Assembly (NCBI GenBank): GCA_035547915.1
Contig: DASZTS010000029.1
Span: forward strand, 201,361-265,360
Length of the DNA stretch: 64,000 nt
Reading direction: 5' to 3'
Source of the DNA: DASSFG01 sp035547915
GTDB lineage: Bacteria > Planctomycetota > Planctomycetia > Pirellulales > JAICIG01
Of this stretch, positions 37,751 through 47,471 are shown in pieces. The translations under genes and the position numbers were made by a program. The notes beneath the pieces were generated by a model that was not told the DNA's origin, ran no database searches, and saw only the letters and a program-made list of their open reading frames with translations. Position 1 is the stretch's first letter; every line of letters begins with the position of its first letter.

Positions 37751-38797
37751 CTAATGCCCCTGGTGGGCCAACCATCGTTCGGCGTCGAGCGCGGCCATGC
37801 AGCCGCTGCCGGCGGCGGTGATCGCCTGGCGATAATAATCGTCGGCCACATCTCCGGCCGCGAACACCCCCTCGACGCTCGTGTTCGTGCGGAAGGGAAC
37901 GGTCCACTTGATGTACTTCTTGGGCGTCAGTTCGAGCTTCCCCTCCACAAAGCGCGTGTTCGGCGTGTGGCCGATGGCCAAAAACATGCCCGTGGCCGGC
38001 ACGTCGCGAGTCTTGTCACCCGAAACATTCTTCAACCGCACTCCCGTGACACCGTCGCGCTCGTTACCCAGTACTTCGTCGACGACGCTGTTCCACTCCA
38101 TCTTTATCTTGGGGTCGTTTAGCACGCGATCGCCCATGATCTTCGACGCACGCAGCGTATCGCGGCGGTGTATCATATGAATCTGGCTGGCGAATTTCGA
38201 CAGGTAGCTGGCTTCTTCGCAGGCCGAATCGCCACCGCCGACGACCACCAGCGGCTTGTTGCGAAACCGCGGCAGCGCGCCGTCGCAGACCGCACAGGCA
38301 CTGACACCGAAGTTCTTGTATTTATCTTCCGATGGCATGCCCAAATAGTTGGCCCGGGCACCGGTGGCGATAATCACCGCTTGCGCTTCGACCGCCTCGC
38401 CGTCTGACGGAATGAGCTTGAAGGGCCGTTTCGAGAAATCGACGTCCACGATATCGTCGGTGACGATCCGCGTGCCAAAGTTCTTGGCCTGCTGGCGCAT
38501 CAGTTCCATCAACTCCGGCCCACTCACACCCTGTTTGGTATGCGGGCCCATCAATTGCCGCTGAGCTTTGTCGATCGAATGATCGAGGTACGACTCCAAG
38601 TCGCCGTGAGGAAAGCCAGGATAGTTTTCCACCTCGGTCGTCAGCGCCAACTGGCCTAACGGCAATGTTCCGGCAATCCGGTTGTCCTCGGTTATCGCAC
38701 CTTCAAAGACCAACGGCTTGAGCGCCGCCCGCGCCGTATAAATCGCGGCGGCCCAGCCCGCCGGCCCACTGCCGACAATCACAACATTTTCAGCCAA
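37751..38797 (-). CDS. trxB: Thioredoxin reductase
   Basis: This 348-aa flavoprotein has FAD-binding VVIVGSGPAGWAAAIYTARA near the start, the redox-active CAVCDG (CxxC) and a second Rossmann motif, VVVGGGDSACEEASYLSKF. The end VFAAGDVADDYYRQAITAAGSGCMAALDAERWL fits TrxB. The start is placed at TTG 38797 because AAGGAG lies 9 nt upstream of it; the TTG at 38806 would abut that ribosome-binding site. It reduces thioredoxin with NADPH in the cytosol. It is divergent from the aldehyde dehydrogenase gene. Confidence 0.93.
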   Translation of the reverse strand: MAENVVIVGSGPAGWAAAIYTARAALKPLVFEGAITEDNRIAGTLPLGQLALTTEVENYPGFPHGDLESYLDHSIDKAQRQLMGPHTKQGVSGPELMELMRQQAKNFGTRIVTDDIVDVDFSKRPFKLIPSDGEAVEAQAVIIATGARANYLGMPSEDKYKNFGVSACAVCDGALPRFRNKPLVVVGGGDSACEEASYLSKFASQIHMIHRRDTLRASKIMGDRVLNDPKIKMEWNSVVDEVLGNERDGVTGVRLKNVSGDKTRDVPATGMFLAIGHTPNTRFVEGKLELTPKKYIKWTVPFRTNTSVEGVFAAGDVADDYYRQAITAAGSGCMAALDAERWLAHQGH

Positions 38798-38871
38798 CGT
38801 TGACAACTCCTTGCAGGCACTCGCCCGATCGGCCGTTCCTTCGATTAGAAACGGTCCGGACCTACGCGGAC

Positions 38872-38877
38872 ATTATA
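38872..38877 (-). promoter_or_regulatory. Putative -10 element for trxB
   Basis: The minus strand reads a perfect TATAAT about 75 nt upstream of the trxB start. The -35 position is poor (GTAGGC-like). It is the best leftward promoter candidate in the trxB/aldehyde dehydrogenase intergenic region. Confidence 0.35.
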
Positions 38878-38909
38878 GGCTTGCGGTCGAGTGCGCCTAC
38901 CGTTGCGGC

Positions 38910-38939
38910 TTGCCGAAAGCGGCAGGCCGGGCGTATCTT
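38910..38939 (+). promoter_or_regulatory. Putative promoter for the aldehyde dehydrogenase gene
   Basis: TTGCCG (38910-38915), an 18-nt spacer and TATCTT (38934-38939) lie just before the strong ribosome-binding site AGGAGG (38946-38951). The transcript would have a leader of only ~12 nt, so the call is tentative. Confidence 0.3.
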
Positions 38940-38957
38940 TCTGGTAGGAGGCGCATT

Positions 38958-40484
38958 ATGGCACATGCCGTCGCGAATGAGGTTTGGACCGGTGAGCATT
39001 TCATCGCCGGCCGCTGGCTGCCAGCCGGCGCGGACCGGTTCGAGAGTTTCAATCCGGCCCGAGCCGACGAGGTGGTGGGCCACTATCCGTCCGGCACCGC
39101 GGCCGACGTCGATGCCGCGGTCAAAGCAGCTCGGACGGCCTTCGTTCCGTGGCGGCGCATCAGCCGCGTGAAGCGGGGCGAGCTGTTCCTCAAGTTGGCG
39201 ACGTTGATCGAGCGCGACCTCGACTCGCTGGCCGGCGTGGTGGCGCGCGAAAGCGGCAAGGTGCTCGACGAAGCCCGCGCGGAGGTCGTCGAAGGCTTGC
39301 ACATGGTGCAATACGTCTTCGGCACCGCCCGTCAGCCCAGCGGGCAGGTGATCGACTCGGAGATCGAAGCCAAGGATCTATACGTTCGCCGCAAGCCGCG
39401 CGGGGTCGTGGCGGTCGTCACGCCGTGGAACTTCCCGTTCGCCGTACCGTTGTGGATGCTGGCTCCCAGCTTGCTCGAGGGGAACACGACGGTCTTCAAA
39501 CCGTCGGAAGAAACACCCGAAATCGGCCAACGCCTGGTGCGGTTGTTCGACGAAGCCGGTTTTCCCGCCGGGACCATCAATCTGGTGCATGGCCTGGGGG
39601 ACGTGGCGGGCGATGCGTTGGCGCGCCACGCAGACGTCGATGTCGTCTGTTTCACGGGCAGTTATGAAGTCGGGGCGCACATTCGCCGGCTGGCCGCGGA
39701 CCACCCGCACAAGAGCTGTGCGTTGGAGATGGGCTCGAAGAGCGCCGTGATCGTCTGCGCCGATGCCGCGCTCGACCTGGCCGTCGACGCCGCCGTCCTC
39801 AGTGCCTTCAAGACTACAGGCCAACGGTGCGTTTCGGCGGGCCGCATCCTGGTACACGAGCGGCGACTCGACGAACTGGCGGCGGCGCTGGTCGAGCGCG
39901 CCCGACGTGTGCGCTTCGCCGATCCGCTTACGCCCGGCGCCTTTGCCGGACCGCTCATCAATCAACGAGCCCTAGAGAAGGTCGCGTTCTACAACGACTT
40001 GGCGCGGCAAGAAGGCGCCGAAGTGCTGCTCGATGGGGGCCGCATGATGGACAGCGAACACCGCGCCGGCCATTTCATGTCGCCCTTCGTCTACCGCCAA
40101 TCGTATCGGCCCGACGCGCGCACGATCCACGAAGAGGTTTTCGGCCCCCACTTGGCGCTCGTTCCGTTCGCGACCGACGAAGAGGCGATCCGCATATATA
40201 ACGATACGCCGTACGGCCTCTCGTTCGCGGTGATTACCGAAGACTATCGCCGTTGGCGGCTATATCGCGACGAGTGCGACTACGGCATGGGCTACGTGAA
40301 CTTGCCGTGCATCGGGGCCGAAGTTCATCTGCCGTTCGGCGGCGTCAAACGTAGCGGCAATGGTCAGCCCTCGGCTGCCGCGCTGGTCGATGCCGTGACG
40401 CATCGAGTGGCTTTTACCGTAAACCACCAGCGCGGCATCACCATGGCCCAGGGTATGAGCGCGACCGTGCCCGATACACAATAA
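38958..40484 (+). CDS. Aldehyde dehydrogenase family protein
   Basis: This 508-aa protein starts at ATG 38958, set by AGGAGG; the frame is open to 38811. The ALDH order is clear: VVTPWNFPFAVPLWMLAPSL, KPSEETPE (NAD-binding Lys), FTGSYEVG, the general-base Glu in LEMGSKSA and the catalytic Cys in TGQRCVSAGR. LEMGSK replaces the commoner ELGGK/N form. It oxidises an aldehyde to an acid with NAD(P)+. The downstream class-III aminotransferase gene suggests a semialdehyde from an omega-amino acid (GABA, lysine or similar), but the substrate is inference. Confidence 0.92.
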   Translation: MAHAVANEVWTGEHFIAGRWLPAGADRFESFNPARADEVVGHYPSGTAADVDAAVKAARTAFVPWRRISRVKRGELFLKLATLIERDLDSLAGVVARESGKVLDEARAEVVEGLHMVQYVFGTARQPSGQVIDSEIEAKDLYVRRKPRGVVAVVTPWNFPFAVPLWMLAPSLLEGNTTVFKPSEETPEIGQRLVRLFDEAGFPAGTINLVHGLGDVAGDALARHADVDVVCFTGSYEVGAHIRRLAADHPHKSCALEMGSKSAVIVCADAALDLAVDAAVLSAFKTTGQRCVSAGRILVHERRLDELAAALVERARRVRFADPLTPGAFAGPLINQRALEKVAFYNDLARQEGAEVLLDGGRMMDSEHRAGHFMSPFVYRQSYRPDARTIHEEVFGPHLALVPFATDEEAIRIYNDTPYGLSFAVITEDYRRWRLYRDECDYGMGYVNLPCIGAEVHLPFGGVKRSGNGQPSAAALVDAVTHRVAFTVNHQRGITMAQGMSATVPDTQ

Positions 40485-40540
40485 CGCCCGATACCCCATA
40501 ACCGGCGTCGGCCCCCAGTAACCGGCCCCTTGAGTGCAGT

Positions 40541-41815
40541 ATGGAAGCGCCTCGCCTGATCACGCCACCGCCCGGCCCCAAGGCGGCCGAATGGATCGCC
40601 CGCGACGAACGGGTCATTTCGCCGTCATATACGCGCGGCTACCCTCTCGTCGCCGCGCGGGGCGAAGGCTGCGTGATCGAGGATGTCGACGGTAATCTGT
40701 TCCTCGATTTCACGGCCGGCATCGCCGTGAATGCTACGGGACATGCGCATCCCGAAGTGGTGGCGGCCATCATCGACCAGGCCAAGAAGTTGATCCACAT
40801 GTCGGGCACCGACTTCTACTATGCGCCCGAAATCGAACTGGCCGAAAAACTGGCGGCGCTCGCTCCGGGTAGCGAGCCGAAGAAGGTCTTCTTTGCCAAC
40901 AGCGGCGCAGAGACGATCGAGGCGGCGCTCAAACTAGCCCGCCATCATACAGGCCGTCAGCGCGTGATTTCGTGTTACGGCGCCTTTCACGGGCGGACTT
41001 ACGGGGCGATGTCGTTGGGCGGGTCGAAGGCTCTGCATCAACAGGGTTTCGGCCCGTTGCTATCGGGCGTCTACCGCATCCATTTCGATTGCCCAGCCGA
41101 GGAACTCGAAGAGCTGTTTTCGACCGTCTGCCCGCCCAATGAGGTGGCCGCGATCTTCGTCGAGCCGATCCAGGGTGAAGGCGGCTACCGCGTCCCGTCC
41201 GCCGGCTTCCTACCGATGTTGCGGCAAGTTTGCGACCGGCACGGCATCCTGCTGGTGGCCGACGAGGTGCAGTCGGGCATGGGACGAACCGGCAAGATGT
41301 TCGCGATCGACCATTTCGACGTCGTCCCCGATATGGTCTGCCTGGCCAAGGGCATTGCCAGCGGTTTGCCCCTGGGAGCACTGATCACGCGGGCAAACAT
41401 CATGGATTGGCCGCCCGGTAGCCACGCCTCGACGTTCGGCGGAAACCCGGTGAGCTGTCGCGCCGCCTTGGCAACGTTCGACCTCATCGAGCGGGAATAC
41501 ATGGCCAACGCCGCCGCGCGCGGCGACCAGCTTGCCGAAGGGCTGGCCAAACTGGCCGGAAGGCATCGCGTGCTCGCGCATCCACGCGGCTTGGGATTGA
41601 TGCGGGCCATCGACGTCGTGGGCGACGAGGGCGCCGATCCGGACCTGCGCAACGCGCTGCTCGACGCGGCGTTTCACCGGGGCCTGTTACTCTTGGGCTG
41701 CGGCCGCACGGCGATTCGCTTCTGTCCGGCACTCTGCGTGACGGCCGATCAGATCACCACCGCGCTCTCGCTGCTCGACGAGATCGTCGCTGCGGCAGCA
41801 CCGGAAAGCCACTAG
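40541..41815 (+). CDS. Class-III (GabT/acetylornithine-type) aminotransferase
   Basis: This 424-aa PLP enzyme has FFANSGAETIEAALKLARHHTGR, the pyridine-binding YGAFHGRTYGAMSLGGS, VEPIQGEGGYRVP, LLVADEVQSGMGRTG and the Schiff-base Lys in VCLAKGIASGLPLGA. It belongs to the 4-aminobutyrate/acetylornithine aminotransferase group and moves an omega-amino group to an oxo acid. It follows the aldehyde dehydrogenase gene by 56 nt, as in amino-acid catabolic pairs in which the transaminase product is a semialdehyde. Exact substrate unknown. Confidence 0.93.
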   Translation: MEAPRLITPPPGPKAAEWIARDERVISPSYTRGYPLVAARGEGCVIEDVDGNLFLDFTAGIAVNATGHAHPEVVAAIIDQAKKLIHMSGTDFYYAPEIELAEKLAALAPGSEPKKVFFANSGAETIEAALKLARHHTGRQRVISCYGAFHGRTYGAMSLGGSKALHQQGFGPLLSGVYRIHFDCPAEELEELFSTVCPPNEVAAIFVEPIQGEGGYRVPSAGFLPMLRQVCDRHGILLVADEVQSGMGRTGKMFAIDHFDVVPDMVCLAKGIASGLPLGALITRANIMDWPPGSHASTFGGNPVSCRAALATFDLIEREYMANAAARGDQLAEGLAKLAGRHRVLAHPRGLGLMRAIDVVGDEGADPDLRNALLDAAFHRGLLLLGCGRTAIRFCPALCVTADQITTALSLLDEIVAAAAPESH

Positions 41816-41851
41816 CTTCGTGCACCGGGCCAATCGGCTTTTGCCGACGCC

Positions 41852-43048
41852 CTATAGATTGAGGCTCCATTGCAAGACAATCCCTTGATTGTCGAAATGG
41901 GTCTCGATCGGTGTTCCGAAGGGGCCTACGCCGGCGTTGGAGTTCGTGGCGAACTTGTACCAAAACTGGCCGAAGTACCCCACATAGAATCGGCTGTTTG
42001 GCAGACGCTGAGGTTGCCAGCTCAGGCCAAGTTGGGCGGTCAGGACGGGGATCTCTTGGATGAAGTGCGACGACGTCGCAAAGGTTTCGAAGCCGCCCAC
42101 GGGAATCGGCACCGTGGTCGCGCCATAGAAGGTGTTTCGTACCTTCGAGAACATTTCGGCAATATCGGCGTTGGCCAGCATCGACCAACCGGGCCTTGCG
42201 AAGCGACGATCTACTTCGACGCCGAAGTGCGGCCCCACGCCCGTCGAGCGGCTCGTCTCGCGTTCGGCAAATAACTGGTTACCGGCCAATGCCCCCGCGA
42301 ACGATGTGTCGAGCCGGCTACCAAAGAAAGTCTGCGACGTTCGCACGCCGCCGCGGAACTTCAACCCCCAACCGGTGTTCGGGGTCAGTTCGCGGCTGGC
42401 ATAGTCGAGATCGGCATAATTGACCATGAATTCCGAATGCAGCGCGCCAGGGCCGTTCGGCCCGGCGACCGTACTGTTGCCCAAGGCGTTGTAGTAGCGG
42501 TCGGAAAGGGAGAACTCGCCGAAGCCGGAGGGGAGTCTATAGCCGATCTCCACTCGCGGTGCGGCAGTCCACTGGAAATGGGCGCTGTTCGTCTGCACCG
42601 TAACCGGTGTTCCCAAGGCCGTCGTAAACTGCGCCATCATCGGAATACTGACGTGCGGCTTGATGACGCCGACTTCGGCCTGGCAGAACCAGCCCGGCGC
42701 CGGCCAATCGACCGGATCGAGCAGCGGGTCGCGCTCGAAATAGGGATGTTCCCAATCGGGCGCAGGCGCACCGAACGACGGCGCCTCGTCGAAGAGCGAG
42801 CCCGGCTGGTCCGGCGGCCGCGGCAACGATCGCAAAATCTCCGGTTCGTTATGGTCCGGCGTCGGCGCCGAAACCTCTTCTTTCGGACCGGCGGGATCGC
42901 CCGCCCCTTTCGGCGCCCATTGCACCGCCGGCCGACGTGGCGCAGCGGGAGCCGACGGAGGCGTCTGCGCCAAGGCGGGGACCGCTGGCCAGACAAGTGC
43001 CGCGATCAGCAGCACCAGTGTCTGTATTGGTCTAGCCATACGCGCCAT
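41852..43048 (-). CDS. Putative outer-membrane beta-barrel protein
   Basis: This 398-aa protein has a signal peptide (TLVLLIAALVWPAVPALAQ) and a Pro-rich stretch (about residues 30-100). Alternating beta strands with aromatic ends follow, finishing in LQWSLNL, a C-terminal barrel-like strand. The layout resembles planctomycete outer-membrane beta-barrel proteins of the BBP7 type, but the family match is not certain. It lies 12 nt downstream of the TolC gene and probably shares its transcript. A second ATG at 43039 is possible. Confidence 0.7.
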   Translation of the reverse strand: MARMARPIQTLVLLIAALVWPAVPALAQTPPSAPAAPRRPAVQWAPKGAGDPAGPKEEVSAPTPDHNEPEILRSLPRPPDQPGSLFDEAPSFGAPAPDWEHPYFERDPLLDPVDWPAPGWFCQAEVGVIKPHVSIPMMAQFTTALGTPVTVQTNSAHFQWTAAPRVEIGYRLPSGFGEFSLSDRYYNALGNSTVAGPNGPGALHSEFMVNYADLDYASRELTPNTGWGLKFRGGVRTSQTFFGSRLDTSFAGALAGNQLFAERETSRSTGVGPHFGVEVDRRFARPGWSMLANADIAEMFSKVRNTFYGATTVPIPVGGFETFATSSHFIQEIPVLTAQLGLSWQPQRLPNSRFYVGYFGQFWYKFATNSNAGVGPFGTPIETHFDNQGIVLQWSLNL

Positions 43049-43059
43049 GAAAGTGGTCC

Positions 43060-45186
43060 TTATCTATCCTCAGTTGCACGATCGCTTGCCTTGGCGGCTG
43101 CCGCGCTGCGCGGCGGAGTGGCCACAGGGCGAATCGTCGCTTCGTCTCGATTCCGAGGGCCGGTGCTCGCCGTCGGGCGCACGTTTGGCGCCGGCGGCGA
43201 ATTAGGCCTGGCAATGGGTTGTCTCGCCGGCAGGCCATTCGGCACCCCGCACGACGCTGCCAGATGGTCGTGGCCGCAGGCCCAGCGGCCGAGTTCGTCA
43301 AAGTTCGGTAGGTCCGGCAACGTACGGGGGGTGGCCATCTGGAATAGGTCGTCGGTCTGCAAAAGGTCGGCGACGGCGACCACCGATTGCCACAGGCTGC
43401 CCAGGACTCCAAGGTACGCGGTCACGTTCTGCGACAAACTTTGCTGCGCGAAAGCCAGATCGCCAACGTTGATATTCTCGCTGTCGACCGGCCGGCGCGC
43501 ATAGACGCCGCGATAGTAACGTACGAGATCGGGCAGGATATAACTGCGGTAGTATTCGATCGCGTAGAGATTGTTCTGGTAGGTCGTGTAGGCGTCGGCC
43601 AGTTGATTCGTCAGATCGAGTTCCGTGTTGTGCTGCTGCTCGGTGGCGCGTACCAGCGCGGCCTGTGCGGCGATGATATTGCCTTTGTTCCGATCCCAGA
43701 CGGCGAGCGGCATTTGGATCTGAAACTGCTGGTAGGTTCCGAAGGGGGCTACCGTAAAATCGCGGGCGTATTTGTACGAAATGTCGAGGTCGGGAATGAC
43801 GGCCACTTGGGCCGCCTTCAAGTTGTACTTGGCCTGCGGCACCATGTTGCGCGCGGTGAGAATATCGGTGTGGTTTCTCAGGATGTGGGCCAGCGCCTGG
43901 TCGTAGTCGTAATACGGAATGAACTGGTCGATCCGACCGGCGACCTGCGTCAATGGCATTTGCCGCACGCCGATCGCCGCCACCAACGCCTTCCAGTCGT
44001 AGATATACGTGGCAATCGCCTGCTGGTAGGCCAGGCGTGTGGTGAAGGCCTGCGCGCGCAGCGAGGCGGGTTCGTAACCCGCGACGCCCGATCCCTTGGC
44101 CAATTGTGCCTGGAGCTGGTAAATGTCGTCGGTGAACTTCGCCACCGCGCGTGTAACCGCCAGCGTCTCCTTGTCGACGAGTAGGGCGAAGTAGGCCTGC
44201 CGCACCTGCGTCGCCAGGTTGTTGCGTGCCCGTCGCAGTGCCAGCTCGGCATTCTCTAGATCTTTCTGAACGGCGGCGGCTGCCAGCTTCTGTTTGCCGC
44301 CCGTTTTGATGAGCTGTTCGACACCGATACCTTGTACGCCGGTCGTGGCATTATTGTTGGTCGGGTCGACGAAATAGGTGCCATTCGGATTCACGTAGGT
44401 GCGGGCCTGCACCAAACGTCCTTGGGCCGCTTGCACGTCAGCCACGGCTTGACGCAGCGGCGGACTATTGGCGGCGGCGATGCGCTGCAACTCGGTCAAC
44501 GTGTAGGGCCTGCCGTTCGGCCCCGGCGCCATGCGCGGCTCGACGGGTAAGGGTGGTAATGCCGGATAAATCCCTTCGATGGCATGCGCCAAGGCCGCCC
44601 TTTCATCCGGCACATTGACGGCCGGCGTCTCCGATCCCGGCAACCGATCGGGGATGCTGAGCGGCAATCTGACGTCGATCCGGCTGTCGCCGAGCGCAGG
44701 TTGCGACCAGGCCGCCGGTCGTACCGTGCCCGGCGATCCACCGCTCGCGTTACGAACCCCGCCGTCTGTTTTGGCCGCCGCTGGCAGGCCGACCGGGGGC
44801 TCTAACCAGGTCTCTGCCCCGGCGTCGAGCGGCAGGTCCGTAGACGCCGGCCGCGCATCTGAAAATCGCAATTCATTCTGCTGGCCAGTCGCGGAGCCAA
44901 GCTGCTTCCGCTCGACCTCGACCGCGCGGGCCGGAGTTGTCGGCGCCGGTTGAGCAGCGATCCCAGATGTCGCCGAAGTTGTCGGCTTTTGTGCGCCGCG
45001 AGATGCCCCGCCGGCTAGCGTCCCTTCCGTCGGTGCTTGAGAAATCTGCGCGTTGTTGTCGGGACGCACGTCGTACGGCTGGTTGGCCAGTCGGCACACC
45101 GTCTGGTTGGTGCGCTGGCGCACGGGCCAGGTGCAGCCGGTCACCAGCAGCAAGCCAGCCAACAGAAGTAGCCGACGTCGAAACAT
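43060..45186 (-). CDS. TolC-family outer-membrane efflux lipoprotein
   Basis: This 708-aa protein is read from ATG 45186, which gives a lipoprotein signal (FRRRLLLLAGLLLVTGC) with Cys at position 16; the frame is open to 45249. A long low-complexity N-terminal region (about 20-220) precedes two OEP/TolC repeats with coiled-coil helices (RQAVADVQAAQGRLVQART; LRRARNNLATQVRQAYFALLVDKETLAVTRAV). It would be the exit duct of a tripartite pump. The divergent adaptor and RND genes to the right supply the other parts. It is long for TolC (about 490 aa) because of its N-terminal extension. Confidence 0.9.
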   Translation of the reverse strand: MFRRRLLLLAGLLLVTGCTWPVRQRTNQTVCRLANQPYDVRPDNNAQISQAPTEGTLAGGASRGAQKPTTSATSGIAAQPAPTTPARAVEVERKQLGSATGQQNELRFSDARPASTDLPLDAGAETWLEPPVGLPAAAKTDGGVRNASGGSPGTVRPAAWSQPALGDSRIDVRLPLSIPDRLPGSETPAVNVPDERAALAHAIEGIYPALPPLPVEPRMAPGPNGRPYTLTELQRIAAANSPPLRQAVADVQAAQGRLVQARTYVNPNGTYFVDPTNNNATTGVQGIGVEQLIKTGGKQKLAAAAVQKDLENAELALRRARNNLATQVRQAYFALLVDKETLAVTRAVAKFTDDIYQLQAQLAKGSGVAGYEPASLRAQAFTTRLAYQQAIATYIYDWKALVAAIGVRQMPLTQVAGRIDQFIPYYDYDQALAHILRNHTDILTARNMVPQAKYNLKAAQVAVIPDLDISYKYARDFTVAPFGTYQQFQIQMPLAVWDRNKGNIIAAQAALVRATEQQHNTELDLTNQLADAYTTYQNNLYAIEYYRSYILPDLVRYYRGVYARRPVDSENINVGDLAFAQQSLSQNVTAYLGVLGSLWQSVVAVADLLQTDDLFQMATPRTLPDLPNFDELGRWACGHDHLAASCGVPNGLPARQPIARPNSPPAPNVRPTASTGPRNRDEATIRPVATPPRSAAAAKASDRATEDR

Positions 45187-45304
45187 CACCGGCAGTCCAT
45201 GTGCCTCGTCTGGTGCATTCTCGTCATTGGTCGTTCCAACACAAACCATGACGGGCTACAGCGGGCCGACGACGGCTTCCCGCGCCCGACCGCTGTCGAT
45301 CATC

Positions 45305-45547
45305 TCACCCGGCCTTGCGGGCCGCATCGGGTACCTCGGGAAGTTGCCAGCGACTGAGGTACGCCGAAAGCACTTCTTCGGCGATCGCCGACTGCGAGAC
45401 TCGACGCATGGCCGACTCGACGCCGAGCCGTTGGGCCGTCGCCACGTTGAGATGCAGTGTCACTTTGACGGTGGTCGGGCACGCGGGCGATTCGCCCTCC
45501 TGCGTCGACACACTGCCGGGTTGCTGCCGTGCGGGTTTCCGTACCAT
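45305..45547 (-). CDS. Small ribbon-helix-helix-like protein
   Basis: This 80-aa protein starts at ATG 45547, with AAGGAGG 9 nt upstream; an ATG at 45571 is less likely. After a short basic/polar N-terminus it shows VKVTLHLNVATAQRLGVESA...SQSAIAEEVLSAYLSRW, a strand followed by two helices as in the MetJ/Arc (RHH) fold. RHH proteins bind DNA as dimers. Its position at the head of the TolC/beta-barrel unit, divergent from the RND genes, suggests a local efflux regulator (inference). Confidence 0.6.
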   Translation of the reverse strand: MVRKPARQQPGSVSTQEGESPACPTTVKVTLHLNVATAQRLGVESAMRRVSQSAIAEEVLSAYLSRWQLPEVPDAARKAG

Positions 45548-45604
45548 GCGTTCTTGCCTCCTTGCCGTCATGCCTGTTTAGTGACATCGGCCGTCATCGC
45601 GGCG

Positions 45605-45613
45605 GTCTATAAC
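45605..45613 (-). promoter_or_regulatory. Extended -10 promoter for the RHH-TolC unit
   Basis: The minus strand reads TGTTATAGA, that is TG-N-TATAGA, an extended -10 element. It is ~60 nt upstream of the RHH start codon. No clear -35 is needed with this class. The same TGTTATAGA string recurs upstream of the XRE gene near 62668. Confidence 0.35.
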
Positions 45614-46010
45614 AAACCTGCCGATTGCATGGACTAGAGCGGCGAACCAGGCTTGATCGCCAGTGCGGTCGGGGAATGGAGAAAATGGGGATCGGCACGG
45701 CCATCAACTGCTGGCCGGATGTCCTTCATGCCGTTGCCGCGCAGCGATGTCGGCGGCGGCGACATCCGCAGCGTGCCGCGACCCAAATTCGCAGCATCAC
45801 CGTACAAAAAGATAAGGCGACCGCCGAGCGGGTATCGTTCCTGACGGTTTCGCAATCTATCGAAGAAACCTTGTAATTTGCGGCAACTGGCGATTATTTC
45901 GAGTTGCCCGATCCGATGACCATTACGGTTTGCCGGCGTTTACCGCCGTGTGGTACGCTCCAACAGGTCGCGAAGATCCCGCGTCCGGCCCATCACCGAG
46001 GACAGCCAGC
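45614..46010. other. Divergent regulatory region between RHH-TolC and adaptor-RND genes
   Basis: About 400 nt without a supported gene. A weak rightward promoter candidate (TTGCCG, 18-nt spacer, TACGCT) lies near its right end, just before the adaptor gene. Short palindromic stretches exist, but no operator stands out. Confidence 0.35.
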
Positions 46011-47381
46011 ATGTCCGCGTTCGCTCAAATTCGTCATCGCCTGATCACGTTGATCCTGGTCGGCGGTCTGATCATCGCGGCCGCCATCGCGTATCCAAGG
46101 CTGGTGCACGTCCTAAAGCCTCCGCCCGCGGCCGTCCATCGTCATGGCAGTCCCCTGTTCAAGTTGATCGACGACAACTCGATGCAATTGTCGGCCGAGG
46201 CCGTGGCCAGCATCGGCCTCAAGTTGGTAACGGTCGAGCACGCTCCGGCGCCTGAACCGTTGAGGCTGCCCGGTTACCTGCTGGTCGATCCCAATACGCT
46301 CGTGCCGATCCACAGCCGCTTTCCGGGCCAGGTGGTGCAACTCGGCACGACGGAGGAGTTAGACGGAGCCGGCCAGCGGCACCCTCGTCCGCTGCGTTTT
46401 GGCGACGACGTGAAAAGGGAGCAACTCCTGGCAATGGTCTGGAGCACGGACATCGGGCAGAAGAAGGGTGAATTGGTCGACGCCCTCTCGAAGTTGAAGC
46501 TCGATCAAACGATTCTCAACAACTACCTGGCGGTCGGTGCCGCTGCTGTTCCGCCGCGGCAGATCGACGAGGCGAAACGCAACGTCGAAGCCGACAAGAT
46601 CCTGGTCAATTCGGCCTTGCGAACATTGAAGTCCTGGCGACTGACCGACGAGGAAATCAACGAAGTCGTGGAAGAGGCGAAGCAGTTGCGCGACGACCGC
46701 CAGCAGACCGCCGCCGCTAAGACGTGGTCGGAGTTGCCGATCCGCGCACCGACGGACGGGGTACTCTTGGAAAAGAACGTCAACGTGGGCGAGGTGGTCG
46801 ACACCAGCGACAACCTCTTCAAGATTGCCAACCTGTCGAGCATCCAGGTGCTGGCGTACGTCTACGAGGAAGACCTGCCGGCGATCGAGCATCTCAGCCC
46901 CGCGCAGCGGAATTGGAAGATCGATTTGAAAAGCGATCCCAACGATCAGCCGCGGCCGGGTAAATTCTCGCTGATTGGCAGCGTCATCGACCAGACGATG
47001 CGTACCGCGCCGATCGTTGGCTGGCTCGACAACCACGATCGTAAGCTCCGTGTGAACCAGTTCGTCACTGCCACGATCGAGTTGCCGGCCGACCCGGCGA
47101 TGGTCAACCTACCGGTATCTGCGTTGTTCGAGGAGGGGGACACGGCGGCCGTTTTTGTGGAAACGAGCGCCGACCCCCACCAAGTGACCCGCCGCATCGT
47201 GGCCGTCACGCGGCGAGGAGAAAAGATGGTCTTCGTCCGCGCCGAGCCCAATGCGGAAGAACGCAAAGAGGGAGCCTTGCCGTTGAAAGTTGGCGAGCGG
47301 GTGGTGATGTCCGGCGTGTTGGCGCTCAACGACGAACTCACGAATCTCAAGTCGTCGCCCGACGACGAAGTGGAAGAATAG
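46011..47381 (+). CDS. Efflux RND periplasmic adaptor (CusB/CzcB-like)
   Basis: This 456-aa protein starts at ATG 46011, with GAGGAC upstream; the frame is open to 45930. An N-terminal membrane segment (RLITLILVGGLIIAAAIAYP) is followed by the adaptor modules: a first lipoyl half near VVQLGTTEEL, a helical hairpin of about 100 residues (KKGELVDALSKLKLDQTILNN...), a second lipoyl half at LPIRAPTDGVLLEKNVNVGEVV and C-terminal barrel domains. It links the RND pump encoded 90 nt downstream to the TolC duct. Substrate unknown; a metal (HME) type is possible. Confidence 0.9.
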   Translation: MSAFAQIRHRLITLILVGGLIIAAAIAYPRLVHVLKPPPAAVHRHGSPLFKLIDDNSMQLSAEAVASIGLKLVTVEHAPAPEPLRLPGYLLVDPNTLVPIHSRFPGQVVQLGTTEELDGAGQRHPRPLRFGDDVKREQLLAMVWSTDIGQKKGELVDALSKLKLDQTILNNYLAVGAAAVPPRQIDEAKRNVEADKILVNSALRTLKSWRLTDEEINEVVEEAKQLRDDRQQTAAAKTWSELPIRAPTDGVLLEKNVNVGEVVDTSDNLFKIANLSSIQVLAYVYEEDLPAIEHLSPAQRNWKIDLKSDPNDQPRPGKFSLIGSVIDQTMRTAPIVGWLDNHDRKLRVNQFVTATIELPADPAMVNLPVSALFEEGDTAAVFVETSADPHQVTRRIVAVTRRGEKMVFVRAEPNAEERKEGALPLKVGERVVMSGVLALNDELTNLKSSPDDEVEE

Positions 47382-47471
47382 TCCTGCGGCGCGGGTCGGA
47401 GCAGTCGAACCTCAACGGTATCCAAGCCCCGCCAACTCAAGCCCCCAGATCCGGAAACCTGAGTTCGATCC

